Source: DAOTXL01 sp034434895 (GTDB taxonomy: Bacteria > Chloroflexota > Anaerolineae > JAAYZQ01). Taken from it: DNA of 5,353 bases. The stretch lies in contig DAOTYI010000251.1 in assembly GCA_034434895.1 (NCBI GenBank), positions 1 through 5,353 on the forward strand, read 5' to 3'. Shown in pieces: positions 5,349 to 5,353 of this stretch. Both the position numbers and the translations under genes were made by a program. Position 1 is the stretch's first letter. Each line of letters starts with the position of its first letter. The notes below the pieces were generated by a model that had not been told where the DNA came from, did not search any database, and was given only the letters and a program-made list of their open reading frames with translations.

Positions 5349-5353
5349 GAATC

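Noticed and set aside
5256..5353. ATG-started frame running off the window's end (begins MAVKVDLTPSPD)
   Set aside because: It reads straight through the GC-rich hairpin, no ribosome binding site precedes it, and the Pro/Gly/Arg-rich product simply translates the repeat.

Overview
The window holds five plus-strand genes and four repeat-filled spacers. The GC-rich coding DNA, the lipoprotein form of PstS and the heptamer-repeat spacers suggest a repeat-rich environmental bacterium. A Chloroflexota-like lineage is my best guess, but no marker gene is present, so taxonomy is weakly supported.

Layout. Positions 1-358 hold no gene. They contain a small imperfect hairpin (39-84) and a 235-bp foldback element (92-326) that carries a GC-rich two-hairpin core (144-276). 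Next come pstS (359-1255, GTG start), a spacer of two short heptamer repeat arrays (1261-1281 and 1309-1357), pstC (1367-2269), pstA (2273-3118, 3 bp after pstC), a 123-bp spacer dominated by a branched inverted repeat (3126-3233), pstB (3242-4003), and a Cys/Met-metabolism PLP enzyme (4029-5231, 25 bp after pstB). The window ends with a 15-bp palindrome (5239-5253) and another GC-rich hairpin (5271-5348) whose ends match the core of the first foldback.

Function. PstS is the lipid-anchored phosphate receptor, PstC and PstA form the membrane channel, and PstB is the ATPase: a complete high-affinity phosphate ABC importer in the order S-C-A-B. No phoU follows. A trans-sulfuration/sulfhydrylase-type enzyme sits in its place with a strong ribosome binding site, so it may be co-transcribed.

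The most notable protein observation is in PstB. The fold, Walker A lysine, signature motif and H-loop histidine are intact, but the Q-loop glutamine is Ala and the catalytic Walker B glutamate is Asn. The most notable DNA observation is that every spacer longer than 100 bp is built almost wholly from repeats or foldback structures, at least two of which are predicted to branch into three-way junctions. No clear Pho box, sigma-70 promoter or classical terminator could be identified.
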